Positions 38,274-47,032 of a stretch of DNA of 52,385 bases are shown piece after piece; the first letter of the stretch is position 1; each line of letters opens with the position of its first letter. A program made the position numbers and the translations under genes. The stretch lies in assembly GCA_947039395.1 (NCBI GenBank), contig CAMQYS010000013.1:1-52385 (forward strand). Direction: 5' to 3'. The notes under the pieces were generated by a model that saw nothing but the letters and a program-made list of their open reading frames with translations, was not told the DNA's origin and made no database searches. Source of the DNA: an uncultured Deferribacteraceae bacterium (GTDB taxonomy: Bacteria > Chrysiogenota > Deferribacteres > Deferribacterales > Mucispirillaceae).

Positions 38274-39320
38274 ATGAGTAAGAAAAAGGTATTTATTACT
38301 GGTGGTTCAGGGTTTTTAGGTATTAATTTAATAAGGTATTTACTAGAAAGAGATTACGAGATTGTTTCTTACGATCTTTTAGCATTTGATTATATAGATT
38401 GTATAAATAGAGTTCATTCATTTGTTGGCGATATAAGAGATTACGATAAACTTTTAACATCTATGAAAGGTTGTGATATTGTTGTTCATACAGCAGCAGC
38501 ACTTCCGTTATATAGCGAGGGAGATATTTTTACTACTGATATAAACGGTACGAAAAATGTCTTACAGGCAGCGCATGAGAACGATATAGATAGGGTTATT
38601 CATATATCCTCAACAGCAGTATACGGTATTCCAGATCATCACCCATTAATAGAAAGTGATAAAGTAGATGGTGTAGGTCCATATGGTATTGCTAAGATAA
38701 AAGCTGAGGAAGTGTGTTTAGATTATAGAAGCAACGGAATGACAGTACCGATTATTAGACCTAAATCATTTATAGGTAGAGAGAGACTTGGCGTGTTCGC
38801 ACTTTTCTATGATTGGGCGAAAGATGGTAAAGGTTTTCCGATGATAGGATCAGGTAAGAATAGGTATCAACTTTTAGATGTAGAGGATCTATGTCAAGCG
38901 ATACACTTAACTATGACGTTAGGTAAAGATATAGCGAATGATACATTTAATATCGGAGCAAAAGAGTTTACTACTATGAAAGAGGATTATCAAGCAGTGT
39001 TAGATTATGCAGGTTTTGGTAAGAAGATTAAAGGTTTTCCAGCGACACCGATGATTATAACTTTACGAGTATTAGAGAAATTTAATTTATCTCCATTATA
39101 TAAGTGGGTATATGAAACAGCATCAAAAGATTCATTTGTATCTATAGAAAAGGCGGAGAAAGTTTTAGGTTATAAGCCAGAGTATTCTAATAAAGATGCG
39201 TTACTGCGTAATTATAAATGGTATATAGAAAATCTTGAGAAGTTTCAAAACAGTTCAGGCACAACACATAGAGTTCCATGGAAGCAGGGGATATTATCAT
39301 TAGTGAAACGATTTTTCTAA
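38274..39320 (+). CDS. NAD-dependent epimerase/dehydratase
   Basis: A 348-residue extended-SDR enzyme. VFITGGSGFLGINLIRYL is the NAD-binding loop and GPYGIAKIKAEE holds the catalytic YxxxK. STAVYG supplies the active-site Ser/Thr. It likely epimerises or reduces a nucleotide or lipid-linked sugar. GAGG precedes the ATG. The HAD phosphatase gene starts 9 bases after its stop, so these two form an operon, separated from GtrA by about 200 bp of AT-rich sequence. The stop is TAA. Confidence 0.87.
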   Translation: MSKKKVFITGGSGFLGINLIRYLLERDYEIVSYDLLAFDYIDCINRVHSFVGDIRDYDKLLTSMKGCDIVVHTAAALPLYSEGDIFTTDINGTKNVLQAAHENDIDRVIHISSTAVYGIPDHHPLIESDKVDGVGPYGIAKIKAEEVCLDYRSNGMTVPIIRPKSFIGRERLGVFALFYDWAKDGKGFPMIGSGKNRYQLLDVEDLCQAIHLTMTLGKDIANDTFNIGAKEFTTMKEDYQAVLDYAGFGKKIKGFPATPMIITLRVLEKFNLSPLYKWVYETASKDSFVSIEKAEKVLGYKPEYSNKDALLRNYKWYIENLEKFQNSSGTTHRVPWKQGILSLVKRFF

Positions 39321-39329
39321 GAGCGATTT

Positions 39330-39914
39330 ATGTCTAATAGATATATAGTATATGATTTTGATGATACGATTTATGATGGAGATAGTAGTGCAGATTTCTA
39401 TAAATTTGCGATAAAAAGATATCCGATGATACTGCTATTTTTACCTATACATATTTTTTCATTTGCTATGATAAAGTTTAAGTTAGCTGATGATAGCCGT
39501 ATGAAAGAGATTTTTTTCTCATTTTTAAAATATGTGAAAGATGTTGATTTGTTGATATCAGATTTTTGGAAGATTAATGAACATAAGATAAAATCATTTT
39601 ATGATAAGATTGGTAAAGATCATTCACGAGATATTATTATTTCAGCATCTCCAGAGTTTCTAATTGAACATATATTTAGTGTAAAAGATATCACAGTTGT
39701 TAAAATAATGGGTAGCAAGATCGATAAAAGAACTGGTAAATTTTCATCAAAGAATTGTTACGGTAAAGAGAAAGTTATTAGACTATACGAGTATGAGAAA
39801 GATTGTATAGTTGAAGAATTTTATACAGATAATTTATGTGCAGATAAACCATTAGCAGATATAGCAGAGAAAGTTTACCATGTAAAGAAAGATGAAGTTA
39901 TAGAGCTTAGATAG
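39330..39914 (+). CDS. HAD-superfamily phosphatase (HAD-IB, SerB-like)
   Basis: A 194-residue HAD hydrolase. Motif I is YDFDDTIYDGDS with nucleophile Asp8 and acid Asp10; motif II is the Ser in DIIISASPEF; motif III Lys lies in YGKEKVI; motif IV is YTDNLCADKPL. Small HAD-IB phosphatases act on phosphoserine or sugar phosphates. Beside UbiA- and SDR-type genes, it could dephosphorylate a polyprenyl-phosphoryl-ribose 5-phosphate intermediate (inference). Last gene of the glycan cluster. The stop is TAG. Confidence 0.85.
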   Translation: MSNRYIVYDFDDTIYDGDSSADFYKFAIKRYPMILLFLPIHIFSFAMIKFKLADDSRMKEIFFSFLKYVKDVDLLISDFWKINEHKIKSFYDKIGKDHSRDIIISASPEFLIEHIFSVKDITVVKIMGSKIDKRTGKFSSKNCYGKEKVIRLYEYEKDCIVEEFYTDNLCADKPLADIAEKVYHVKKDEVIELR

Positions 39915-40016
39915 TGTTAATATTTAGAGTGATTTTGTAGTTAGAATATTATTAAATTTACTATAACATTTTAACTATAAGATAGCTTGATCTCAAAGCC
40001 ACCAAAAACTATAAAC

Positions 40017-40356
40017 CAAGTCCAACTACAAACCAAGTCCAACTATAAACCAAGCTCAACTATAAACCAAGCTCAACTACAAACCAAGCTCAACTACAAA
40101 CCAAGCTCAACTACAAACCAAGCTCAACTATAAACCAAGTCCAACTACAAACCAAGCTCAACTACAAACCAAGCTCAACTACAAACCAAGCTCAACTATA
40201 AACCAAGTCCAACTACAAACCAAGCTCAACTATAAACCAAGCTCAACTATAAACCAAGCTCAACTATAAACCAAGTCCAACTACAAACCAAGTTAAACTA
40301 TAAACCAAGCCCAACTACAAACCAAGCTCAACTACAAACCAAGCTCAACTATAAAC
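40017..40356. repeat. 17-bp tandem repeat, 20 copies
   Basis: Twenty head-to-tail copies of a 17-base unit with consensus CAAGCTCAACTAYAAAC. Variation is limited to CAAGTCC/CAAGCTC/CAAGTTA and TAC/TAT, and the variants are interspersed. The period is not a multiple of 3 and stops occur in every frame of the minus strand, so it is non-coding. It lies between the glycan cluster and the minus-strand unknown gene at 40446. Copy number is likely variable. Confidence 0.95.
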
Positions 40357-40445
40357 TAAATGTGAAAGTATAGACCATGCCCTCACTACTAACCTAAGCT
40401 CCAAACTCAAGTTATCAAGTGTATTTTCAAAATATGAACCTAACT

Positions 40446-41405
40446 TTAAGGTAGTTTAAGCGAACCTAATTGTGAACCTAAATTAGTAGAAGTTGGATCA
40501 GTTGGATCGAGCTTAATATCAAAACAGTTTTCTGAGCGAGTAGTGTCAAAATTTTCAGTAAGCCATTTTTTTAAACTTAAAGTTAGCTCATTAAATTTTT
40601 GAGATTTTTGAACGATATCATCATTCAAAATATATTCATTACATGATTTAATAGTATTTGCTTCACACCACACTCCTTTATACAACATGTATGCACCCTT
40701 TCGAAGTGTTATGATTTCTTGAGATCTCCAAAAATCATGTTTTAGATAAACACCTATATCATCATGAGTTTCTATAAAATCATTGATAGGTAATTTTTCA
40801 GCAGTAAAATGAATTTCTAAAAAACCAGATTTGTAAAATGTAGCATCACTAAGCAGATCTGTAAGTTTATTGCAGTCAAAATAATCAACTTTTCTTATAG
40901 ACTCTTTTTCGTTGCTATCCCAAAACCAACATATCGCATATAATTTTAAAGTATTACACATAAAGTCAACATATTTTATAACTGCTTCATTACCTATATC
41001 CCAAAAACAGTTATAGTGGTTTAGCTTATATTTTAAAAAAGGCTTCATGCATAATTTTAGAGGCTCATTGAAAAGTTGTATTGTTGGAGAGTATTTTATA
41101 TCCACTTTGAAAGTTTTTTCCTTACTGCATTTTGTACAATAAAAGTGTAGCTTGACAGATTTAAAATCATCGTGATCAGTTCTTTTTATATACTCAAATT
41201 GTGCTGAAAAGAGATCGTTTTTACAGCTACATTTCATCACTTTAGGAGTAGAGGTTTGAATCATATCGTACCAGTAATCACCACTATCCAATATAAAATA
41301 TGTCTCACCATTAGGAGTTGTAAGTATGCCTACACTCTCTGTTTTATTGTAGCGAACTTGAAAATTACTGATGTTGTCAGGTGTCTTAATTGATAGGAAA
41401 CTCAT
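40446..41405 (-). CDS. Unknown protein with Cys-rich zinc-ribbon-like segment
   Basis: A soluble 319-residue protein with no signal peptide or membrane helix. CSCKND (about 59-64) and YCTKCSKEK (about 89-97) form two CxC/CxxC pairs some 30 residues apart, a likely zinc ribbon. The C-terminus is acidic/Thr-rich (DPTDPTSTNLGSQ). GAGG precedes the ATG on the minus strand. It lies just after the 17-bp repeat array. I recognise no family; accessory, possibly immunity-like proteins of this build exist, but nothing here proves that. The stop is TAA. Confidence 0.6.
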   Translation of the reverse strand: MSFLSIKTPDNISNFQVRYNKTESVGILTTPNGETYFILDSGDYWYDMIQTSTPKVMKCSCKNDLFSAQFEYIKRTDHDDFKSVKLHFYCTKCSKEKTFKVDIKYSPTIQLFNEPLKLCMKPFLKYKLNHYNCFWDIGNEAVIKYVDFMCNTLKLYAICWFWDSNEKESIRKVDYFDCNKLTDLLSDATFYKSGFLEIHFTAEKLPINDFIETHDDIGVYLKHDFWRSQEIITLRKGAYMLYKGVWCEANTIKSCNEYILNDDIVQKSQKFNELTLSLKKWLTENFDTTRSENCFDIKLDPTDPTSTNLGSQLGSLKLP

Positions 41406-41796
41406 TTTATAAAACCTCTTTCATCATAATTATTTGCCGTACTTTAACATAAATATACATAATGCGTCAAGTTATTGTATGCGAATATTGTACTTCTTCT
41501 CCTTTCTAGTTTTCGATTATTTTATAAAAAATATTATTTTAGCAATCAATTAAAATAACGATGTTATATAAATTAAACTATAGGTAGCAAGTAGTTGTAA
41601 AAAGAGCAAAATACTCTTATTTATCTTATAGTTTAAGGTGTTTTACTTTTTATTGACATAATCAAATCATAGTATATATTATTCAGATATATATGTTCAT
41701 AACTATATCTTGCGATTACATTATGATTAAGTTAATTATAATATATATTAATAATATAATATAGTTCTATTATTTGTCTTTAGGAGGAATGCTGTA
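41406..41796. other. Divergent intergenic region
   Basis: About 390 AT-rich bases between the minus-strand unknown gene and the molybdoenzyme operon. It should hold both promoters. I saw no convincing FNR-type TTGAT..ATCAA site and no gene. Confidence 0.5.
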
Positions 41797-44700
41797 ATGA
41801 GTAAGATGAAGAGTATAGTTAATGCTATAAGTAGTAAACTATCTATTAGTAGACGTAGTTTTATTAAAGCAACGTTAGCTGTTGGTGGATCGTCTACAAT
41901 TATCGGTTGTTATAAAGGTTCTGGAGAGCCTATTTTTGTGGGTTCAGGTAGCGGATTAGACAATGTTATCTCACCAGAGGATCTATCAAATGCGAAGATT
42001 TATCATGCAGGGTGTGTTCATAACTGTGGAGCAGGTTCAAGGTGTGTGTCAAAACTTCATGTAGTGAAAGGTAGAGTAGTAAGAGTTACATCAGATGATA
42101 GTGATCGTGATTACGAAGGAAATTTAAGAGATAAAGAACAGTATAACGATTCTAGAGCGTTATCATGTGCAAAAGGTAGGGCTTTTAAATATAAACTATA
42201 CCATCCAGGTAGATTAAAATATACATTAAAGCAGACAAAAGCTAGGGGTGATATGACAGGTTTTGTTCGTGTACCGTCAGAAGTAGCGATGAAAGAAGTT
42301 GCAACAAAATATAGATCAACATATGAGAAGTACGGCAGTACAGCTATCTATAATACCTACGGCACTGCGACAAGTTATGGTGGCACATTTTCTAGTGCAT
42401 TGCATGCTAGAAATGCTTTAACTACTTTTGTTGGAGGAACAAGAGCTGCTTATTCAAATTATAGTTATCACCAGTTTGATTTTGCAAATGTTTTAACAGG
42501 CCATCCAGCTATTAGTGGTTATGGAACAATTGGTAGACAGTTAGGAAGTGTTGCAGGAGTAGTGAAGAATATCGTTTCATGGGGTTCAAATGTTCTAACA
42601 AGTAATAACACTGTAGCGTGGCCGTATATTAGAGCAATAGAGATGATGAAGCAAGAAAGAGATGGCAAAGTATATTTTATAGGTCCAGAGTTTGTAGATA
42701 CTGGTGTAACCTGTGCAACAGATTGGGTACAGTTAAGGAATTATACAGATTCAGCATTAATTATGGCAATGTTCCATGAGATGATAATTAATACGGTTGA
42801 TGAAAATGGTAATATAATATCAAATACATGGTTAGATCTAGAGTATCTAGATACGATGGTATACGGTTTTTTTGATTCTCCAGCGTATTGGGTGAAGAAA
42901 ACAGATGGTGTTATTACATTAACAGATCCTAATAATTCTAATGATTATATAAAAGTAGATGAAATCCCAGCAGGAAAATCATTATCAGCGTATGTAATGG
43001 GAAGTGATGATAGATTAACAAAGTTGCAATATAATGTATCAAAGAATTATACAGCTAAACAGTTTGGAAATATATCAAGAAACGTATCTACATGTTCATA
43101 TCCATCAGATACAGAATCAAAATATTATTATAAGCAAGATATGAACACCCCTAAAACTCCAGAGTGGGCATCGGTTATATGTGGTACCCCAGAACAAACT
43201 ATAAAAGATCTAGCAAGAATGTATACTGATCCTGCTCAACACCCGATCCTTAATGAGTGGTGTGGCGGAGTACAAAAACAGGATAATGGTGTAGTGAATC
43301 TTTTTTCAATAGCAAGTTTATTATGTGTAACAAAAACTTTTGGATTAAACGGTGAAGGATTATTTGGACCTTGGGCATCTTCTATTGATAACCCAGGTGA
43401 CAAAGGTCCAAGTACAGATTATATTAGTAGTTTAGGTTCTAGTTCATCAGTAGTCCCTAAATATGAAGAGCTTAAAACTGTTGCTTCTCCATCAGTAAAA
43501 GAGTGGTTTAATTGTATGAAACTAGCATATCATGATACTTTAAAAACTAATGGATATACAGGTAAACATCTTCCAGAATGGGATGGAGTAACAAGATATA
43601 TTAACGATGATGGTGGTGCTAAAGCGAGTATTCAGTTTGAATATGAATCAAACCTAATGGCTGTTTCTTATCCAAAACTTTTTAATGACAATGGTATTGC
43701 ATATTATAAATATATCGGACAAGAGAGTGATACTCCTACATCAGGTACTCCAATATATACAGGTACAAGAATGATTGTTAATGCTGGTGGTGGTATTCAA
43801 GGAAACCAACATATGAATACTAATGATACTACAGAGATGTATAGAAAATTACCGATAACATCACAAGACCCAACTAATGCAGATAGCTTCTGTTTAGTAA
43901 CATTTGATATATATATGTCTCCTACGGCAAGATATGCAGATTATGTATTTGCATCAACAGTATCATTGGAGACAGGTGATTGGATGATAATAGGTGGTGA
44001 GGTTAATTATCGACCAGGAGTATCAAAAGCACCAGGCGAGGTAAAAGATGGTTGGAGATATGCGTATGAAGCATATAGAGCACAAGCAGGATTAGGTAAT
44101 CCTTCATGGGCTACTATTACAGATATAGATAAAGCACATTTCAAGTATGTAGGTACTGATGGGAAATCTAACGCATATCAATCATCAGATGTATTATCTT
44201 TAAAGATAGTTGATAAAGCAATAGCATCAGCTGATTCAAGATTTTATGGTATGACTCGTGAGGAGGTATTTGAAAAACAGTATCGTCCACGTAAGAACCA
44301 AGATCCAAAAATAACAACAGATCAACGAGTAGGTGCTAAAGGCGAGTTATTAAGAGAAAAGTTAGATACTTATTTGGCTCTTGGAAATAGAATGTCTGCA
44401 AAACCATTTGTATATAATAATAATGATTATCCTAATACAGTCATTCCTGGTAAGCCAATTCCTAATGATCCTGATGGAGGTCGCTATCCTGATACAATTA
44501 TTCCTGGCAATTATGCGAGTGCAACTGTGCAAGGTTGGGGTAGTGGTGCAGGGAATATAGCAGAGTGGGGAGATGGTACACGTCCTAATTTTACAGGTAA
44601 GTTTCATGTATATAATGGTGCTATGGTATGGGATTATGAACGTCGTTTCTCAAAATGGCATGGTTGGTTACCTAAAGAGCAAAGAGGACAGAAGAATAAA

Positions 44701-45381
44701 GATTACGAAGGAGACCCTATCGTATACCCTATTCCTATGTATTTTGATTTTAGAGATAGTTTTAATGAAGCGTATGGCGTATTTCCGATAAAAGATGCCT
44801 CTGGTACAATTGTTAAACAGGGTAAGCCTGAAAATGATTTAAGTAAAAATCATGGATTAACATTAAGTACTACTCATGATAGATATCGCGTTCATTCAAC
44901 TAATGCAGAGAACCCGTTATTAAGAGAGTTAAATCACAGAACCAAAGGTGGTGGCTACGGTTCAGGTAATGATTGGAAAGAGTATGCAGTAATGCCAGAT
45001 CGTCATATTGAAGGAGCAACAGCTCCGATATCACCGATGATAAGTTCAGCAGTGTATAAGAAAGATATGAAGACAGCCTCATGGCATGAGATATGGATAA
45101 ACGATCAAGATGCGGCAGATAGAGAGATTGAAGAGAATGATTTAATCGTTGTAGAAAATCCTATCGGAGCAGTTAGAGTAATAGCACGTTTAACAAAACG
45201 TTGTATGCGTGGACATATAAATCTGCATCAAGGAGGTTGGTACGATCCAAACCCAATTGATGGTATAGATGATGGTGGTTGTGCGAATACATTAATGTCG
45301 TCGAAACCGTCACGTATAGATAATGGTAATGCACAACAGAGTGCATATGTAACAGTTAGAAAAGATACGTTATTCGTTTAA
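41797..45381 (+). CDS. Molybdopterin oxidoreductase, DMSO-reductase family catalytic subunit
   Basis: Tat-exported anaerobic respiratory reductase of the DMSO reductase family; the terminal acceptor is unknown. At the N-terminus, SRRSFIK with Arg19-Arg20 is a textbook Tat motif and the signal ends in a lipobox-like IIGC (Cys38), so it may be lipid-anchored. Cys73, Cys77, Cys83 and Cys124 (CVHNCGAGSRC...ALSC) are the 4Fe-4S ligands. The length, 1194 residues, is well above DmsA (about 800), with extra segments in the middle. AGGAGG lies 8 bases before the ATG. The electron-transfer subunit follows after 11 bases; no anchor or chaperone gene is nearby. The stop is TAA. Confidence 0.88.
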   Translation: MSKMKSIVNAISSKLSISRRSFIKATLAVGGSSTIIGCYKGSGEPIFVGSGSGLDNVISPEDLSNAKIYHAGCVHNCGAGSRCVSKLHVVKGRVVRVTSDDSDRDYEGNLRDKEQYNDSRALSCAKGRAFKYKLYHPGRLKYTLKQTKARGDMTGFVRVPSEVAMKEVATKYRSTYEKYGSTAIYNTYGTATSYGGTFSSALHARNALTTFVGGTRAAYSNYSYHQFDFANVLTGHPAISGYGTIGRQLGSVAGVVKNIVSWGSNVLTSNNTVAWPYIRAIEMMKQERDGKVYFIGPEFVDTGVTCATDWVQLRNYTDSALIMAMFHEMIINTVDENGNIISNTWLDLEYLDTMVYGFFDSPAYWVKKTDGVITLTDPNNSNDYIKVDEIPAGKSLSAYVMGSDDRLTKLQYNVSKNYTAKQFGNISRNVSTCSYPSDTESKYYYKQDMNTPKTPEWASVICGTPEQTIKDLARMYTDPAQHPILNEWCGGVQKQDNGVVNLFSIASLLCVTKTFGLNGEGLFGPWASSIDNPGDKGPSTDYISSLGSSSSVVPKYEELKTVASPSVKEWFNCMKLAYHDTLKTNGYTGKHLPEWDGVTRYINDDGGAKASIQFEYESNLMAVSYPKLFNDNGIAYYKYIGQESDTPTSGTPIYTGTRMIVNAGGGIQGNQHMNTNDTTEMYRKLPITSQDPTNADSFCLVTFDIYMSPTARYADYVFASTVSLETGDWMIIGGEVNYRPGVSKAPGEVKDGWRYAYEAYRAQAGLGNPSWATITDIDKAHFKYVGTDGKSNAYQSSDVLSLKIVDKAIASADSRFYGMTREEVFEKQYRPRKNQDPKITTDQRVGAKGELLREKLDTYLALGNRMSAKPFVYNNNDYPNTVIPGKPIPNDPDGGRYPDTIIPGNYASATVQGWGSGAGNIAEWGDGTRPNFTGKFHVYNGAMVWDYERRFSKWHGWLPKEQRGQKNKDYEGDPIVYPIPMYFDFRDSFNEAYGVFPIKDASGTIVKQGKPENDLSKNHGLTLSTTHDRYRVHSTNAENPLLRELNHRTKGGGYGSGNDWKEYAVMPDRHIEGATAPISPMISSAVYKKDMKTASWHEIWINDQDAADREIEENDLIVVENPIGAVRVIARLTKRCMRGHINLHQGGWYDPNPIDGIDDGGCANTLMSSKPSRIDNGNAQQSAYVTVRKDTLFV

Positions 45382-45392
45382 GGGGTGTAAAA

Positions 45393-46034
45393 GTGGAGAA
45401 AATCACAAAAATACAGTTAGGATTTTATTTTGATCAAACAAGGTGTATGTCGTGCAATGCATGTACAGTTGCTTGTAAAGATTGGAATCAGGTAGCTCCA
45501 GGCCCTGTGGCGTGGCGTAAACAGTTTGCGTATGAAGTATCAGAAGATAATATTGCACCATTTTCAATGAGTTGTAATCATTGTGAAGACCCTGCATGTT
45601 TAACATCATGTTCACTTGGTGCAATAAGCAAGGCAGATGATGGTATAGTAACGGTAGACAGAAAAAAATGTGAGTCATTATTATCATGTATTACAGCTTG
45701 TCCATTTGGAAAGACTATGATAGCAGAAGATAAACAAGAACCGAATGCTTTAACAGGTTGGAAAGTACAACATCCTATGCAAAAGTGTACTATGTGTAAA
45801 GATAGGTTAGAAGAAGGCGAGAAACCTATATGCGTATTATCATGTGTAGGCAGAGCGTTAGATTTTGGAGAGTTTAAATCATTACAATCAAAATATCCAG
45901 ATGCTGTTCGATTAAATCCTAATGATTTTCGATATATGTATGTGAACAATCAGACAGATACAAAGCCAGCATTATTAGTTAAACCAAAGAGTATAAAAAC
46001 TAAAATTCATAAATCATCTACGTATCGTATTTAA
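45393..46034 (+). CDS. DMSO-reductase-type 4Fe-4S electron-transfer subunit (DmsB-like)
   Basis: A 213-residue four-cluster ferredoxin-like subunit passing electrons to the molybdoenzyme. Cluster motifs: CMSCNACTVAC (18-28), CNHCEDPACLTSC, CESLLSCITACPFG and CTMCKDRLEEG..CVLSC. KDWNQVAPGPVAWRK is typical of DmsB/YnfG. The start is GTG at 45393, with AGGGG 7 bases upstream. No dmsC-like membrane anchor or TorD-like chaperone follows; a terminator lies 60 bases downstream. The stop is TAA. Confidence 0.92.
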   Translation: MEKITKIQLGFYFDQTRCMSCNACTVACKDWNQVAPGPVAWRKQFAYEVSEDNIAPFSMSCNHCEDPACLTSCSLGAISKADDGIVTVDRKKCESLLSCITACPFGKTMIAEDKQEPNALTGWKVQHPMQKCTMCKDRLEEGEKPICVLSCVGRALDFGEFKSLQSKYPDAVRLNPNDFRYMYVNNQTDTKPALLVKPKSIKTKIHKSSTYRI

Positions 46035-46090
46035 CAAGCTGTAGAGTGTTTTTGAAGTAGAGGTTCGTATGAAGTAGTAGTTTCATTAGT

Positions 46091-46130
46091 AAGGAAGAGG
46101 GTATTTACTCTATTCCTTATTTTTTATTTT
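46091..46130 (+). terminator. Rho-independent terminator
   Basis: AAGGAAGAG (46091-46099) pairs with CTCTATTCCTT (46108-46118, two-base bulge), then a T-run. It ends the molybdoenzyme operon. Confidence 0.8.
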
Positions 46131-46331
46131 TATATAAGAATATTTTAGATCAGATAGCATTAAATGATTGTATATTATGATTAGAAATATGGAGTTAGTT
46201 ACAGTATGATTACAGATATTAATTTATATGTTTAGCATTTTATATAGATAATGCATTGTATTGGTTTATGCAATATTATGAAAGCGAGGAGGTAATTGTA
46301 AAACATTTATATGCAGAGTTATTTTATAGTA

Positions 46332-46362
46332 TTGACAAAACTTAAGATTATGTAATTATACT
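46332..46362 (+). promoter_or_regulatory. Sigma-70-like promoter before the tRNA-Leu fragment
   Basis: TTGACA (46332-46337) and TATACT (46357-46362) with a longer-than-usual 19-base spacer. It lies 23 bases before the tRNA-Leu fragment and fits a promoter left over from the intact tRNA gene. Confidence 0.4.
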
Positions 46363-46385
46363 TTTCCGTAAGGAATATAAAATCA

Positions 46386-46423
46386 GCCCGAGTGGCGGAA
46401 TAGGTAGACGCAAGGGATTTAAA
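46386..46423 (+). pseudogene. 5' half of tRNA-Leu (anticodon UAA), broken at the anticodon loop
   Basis: GCCCGAG (acceptor), TG, a long D-arm (GCGGAATAGGTAGACGC), then the anticodon 5' stem AGGGA and loop TTTAAA are the first half of a standard tRNA-Leu(UAA). From 46424 the expected TCCCT stem, variable arm, T-arm and acceptor 3' strand are absent. No 3' half with GGTTCGA is found elsewhere in the window. The break in the anticodon loop, a common integrase attachment position, suggests an integration or deletion event tied to the adjacent cassette. Confidence 0.8.
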
Positions 46424-46447
46424 CACTGCGTATGTAAAAAGTCATTC

Positions 46448-46549
46448 AATTCAAAATCATTTTCAACAAACATCTAAAACCCCCCCTCCATAAGCGTATT
46501 TCATGAATGTATTACCCATATCGGTAGATAATTGTCAATAGATTAGTTT
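46448..46549. repeat. Left ~100-bp direct repeat flanking the two-gene cassette
   Basis: Bases 46448-46549 match 49384-49482 with a few substitutions (for example ATGTATTACC versus ATATATTACT) and a C-tract of 7 versus 4. The repeat begins 24 bases after the tRNA-Leu break. Confidence 0.9.
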
Positions 46550-46789
46550 ATCGTGAAATCGAAATTTCATTTAGTATTAAATATTGGATTGCCATGTTGA
46601 ATAAACAGCATATTGCAAAATAGTTCTTTATTTGACAATAGGCGTGATTAACTTCGTTACTAATACAATCCTAATAATCATTAGTATACAATCTAATATT
46701 ATCAATATATTTCATTATATAAAATCATATCTTGATTTTTTTTTTATAATAATATGTTTTGCAATTGCTACATAGATCACTATAGTTAG

Positions 46790-46982
46790 CATTGATATCA
46801 CTTACTGGCTGTTGTTTAATATAAAGAACACTTTATTTCAGACTGTGTAAGTTTCCAGCCGTTTTTATCAGGACTGATCTAGAGAAAGTCTAAGCGTAGG
46901 CGGTTATATAGAGAAAAAAAATGGTATAGTTTTTTTTAGTTTTTCCCTTGAGAATTTGTTTTATAACCGCTATACTAAAAAG
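46790..46982 (+). promoter_or_regulatory. Structured leader upstream of the cassette's first gene
   Basis: Several inverted repeats lie just before the gene at 47033: GGCTG/CAGCC (about 46808 and 46858), GACT/AGTC (about 46873-46890) and GCGGTTATA (about 46899-46907) with TATAACCGC (about 46962-46970). A T-rich run follows the inner region. It could be an attenuator, terminator or protein site; no known riboswitch class is recognised. Confidence 0.35.
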
Positions 46983-47032
46983 TAGGAAGTAGAAAATCTA
47001 CTTTACTATATCATTCAAAGGAGATAAGTCTT

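Noticed and set aside
40017-40356. CRISPR array
   Set aside because: The units are 17 bp and directly abutting with no unique spacers, and no cas genes are present.
46348-46473. 41-residue minus-strand frame from the left repeat through the tRNA fragment
   Set aside because: It reads antisense through tRNA sequence, which explains its Pro/Leu-rich product; only the first nine residues match the right-hand small frame.
46840-46900. Hammerhead ribozyme core
   Set aside because: CTGATCTAGAGAAAGTC looks similar at first sight but lacks the CUGANGA and GAAA core order.
46386-46982. Group I intron inside tRNA-Leu(UAA)
   Set aside because: The break position fits a tRNA-Leu intron site, but no 3' exon (TCCC stem, GGTTCGA T-arm, acceptor) is found downstream and the repeat starts 24 bases after the break.
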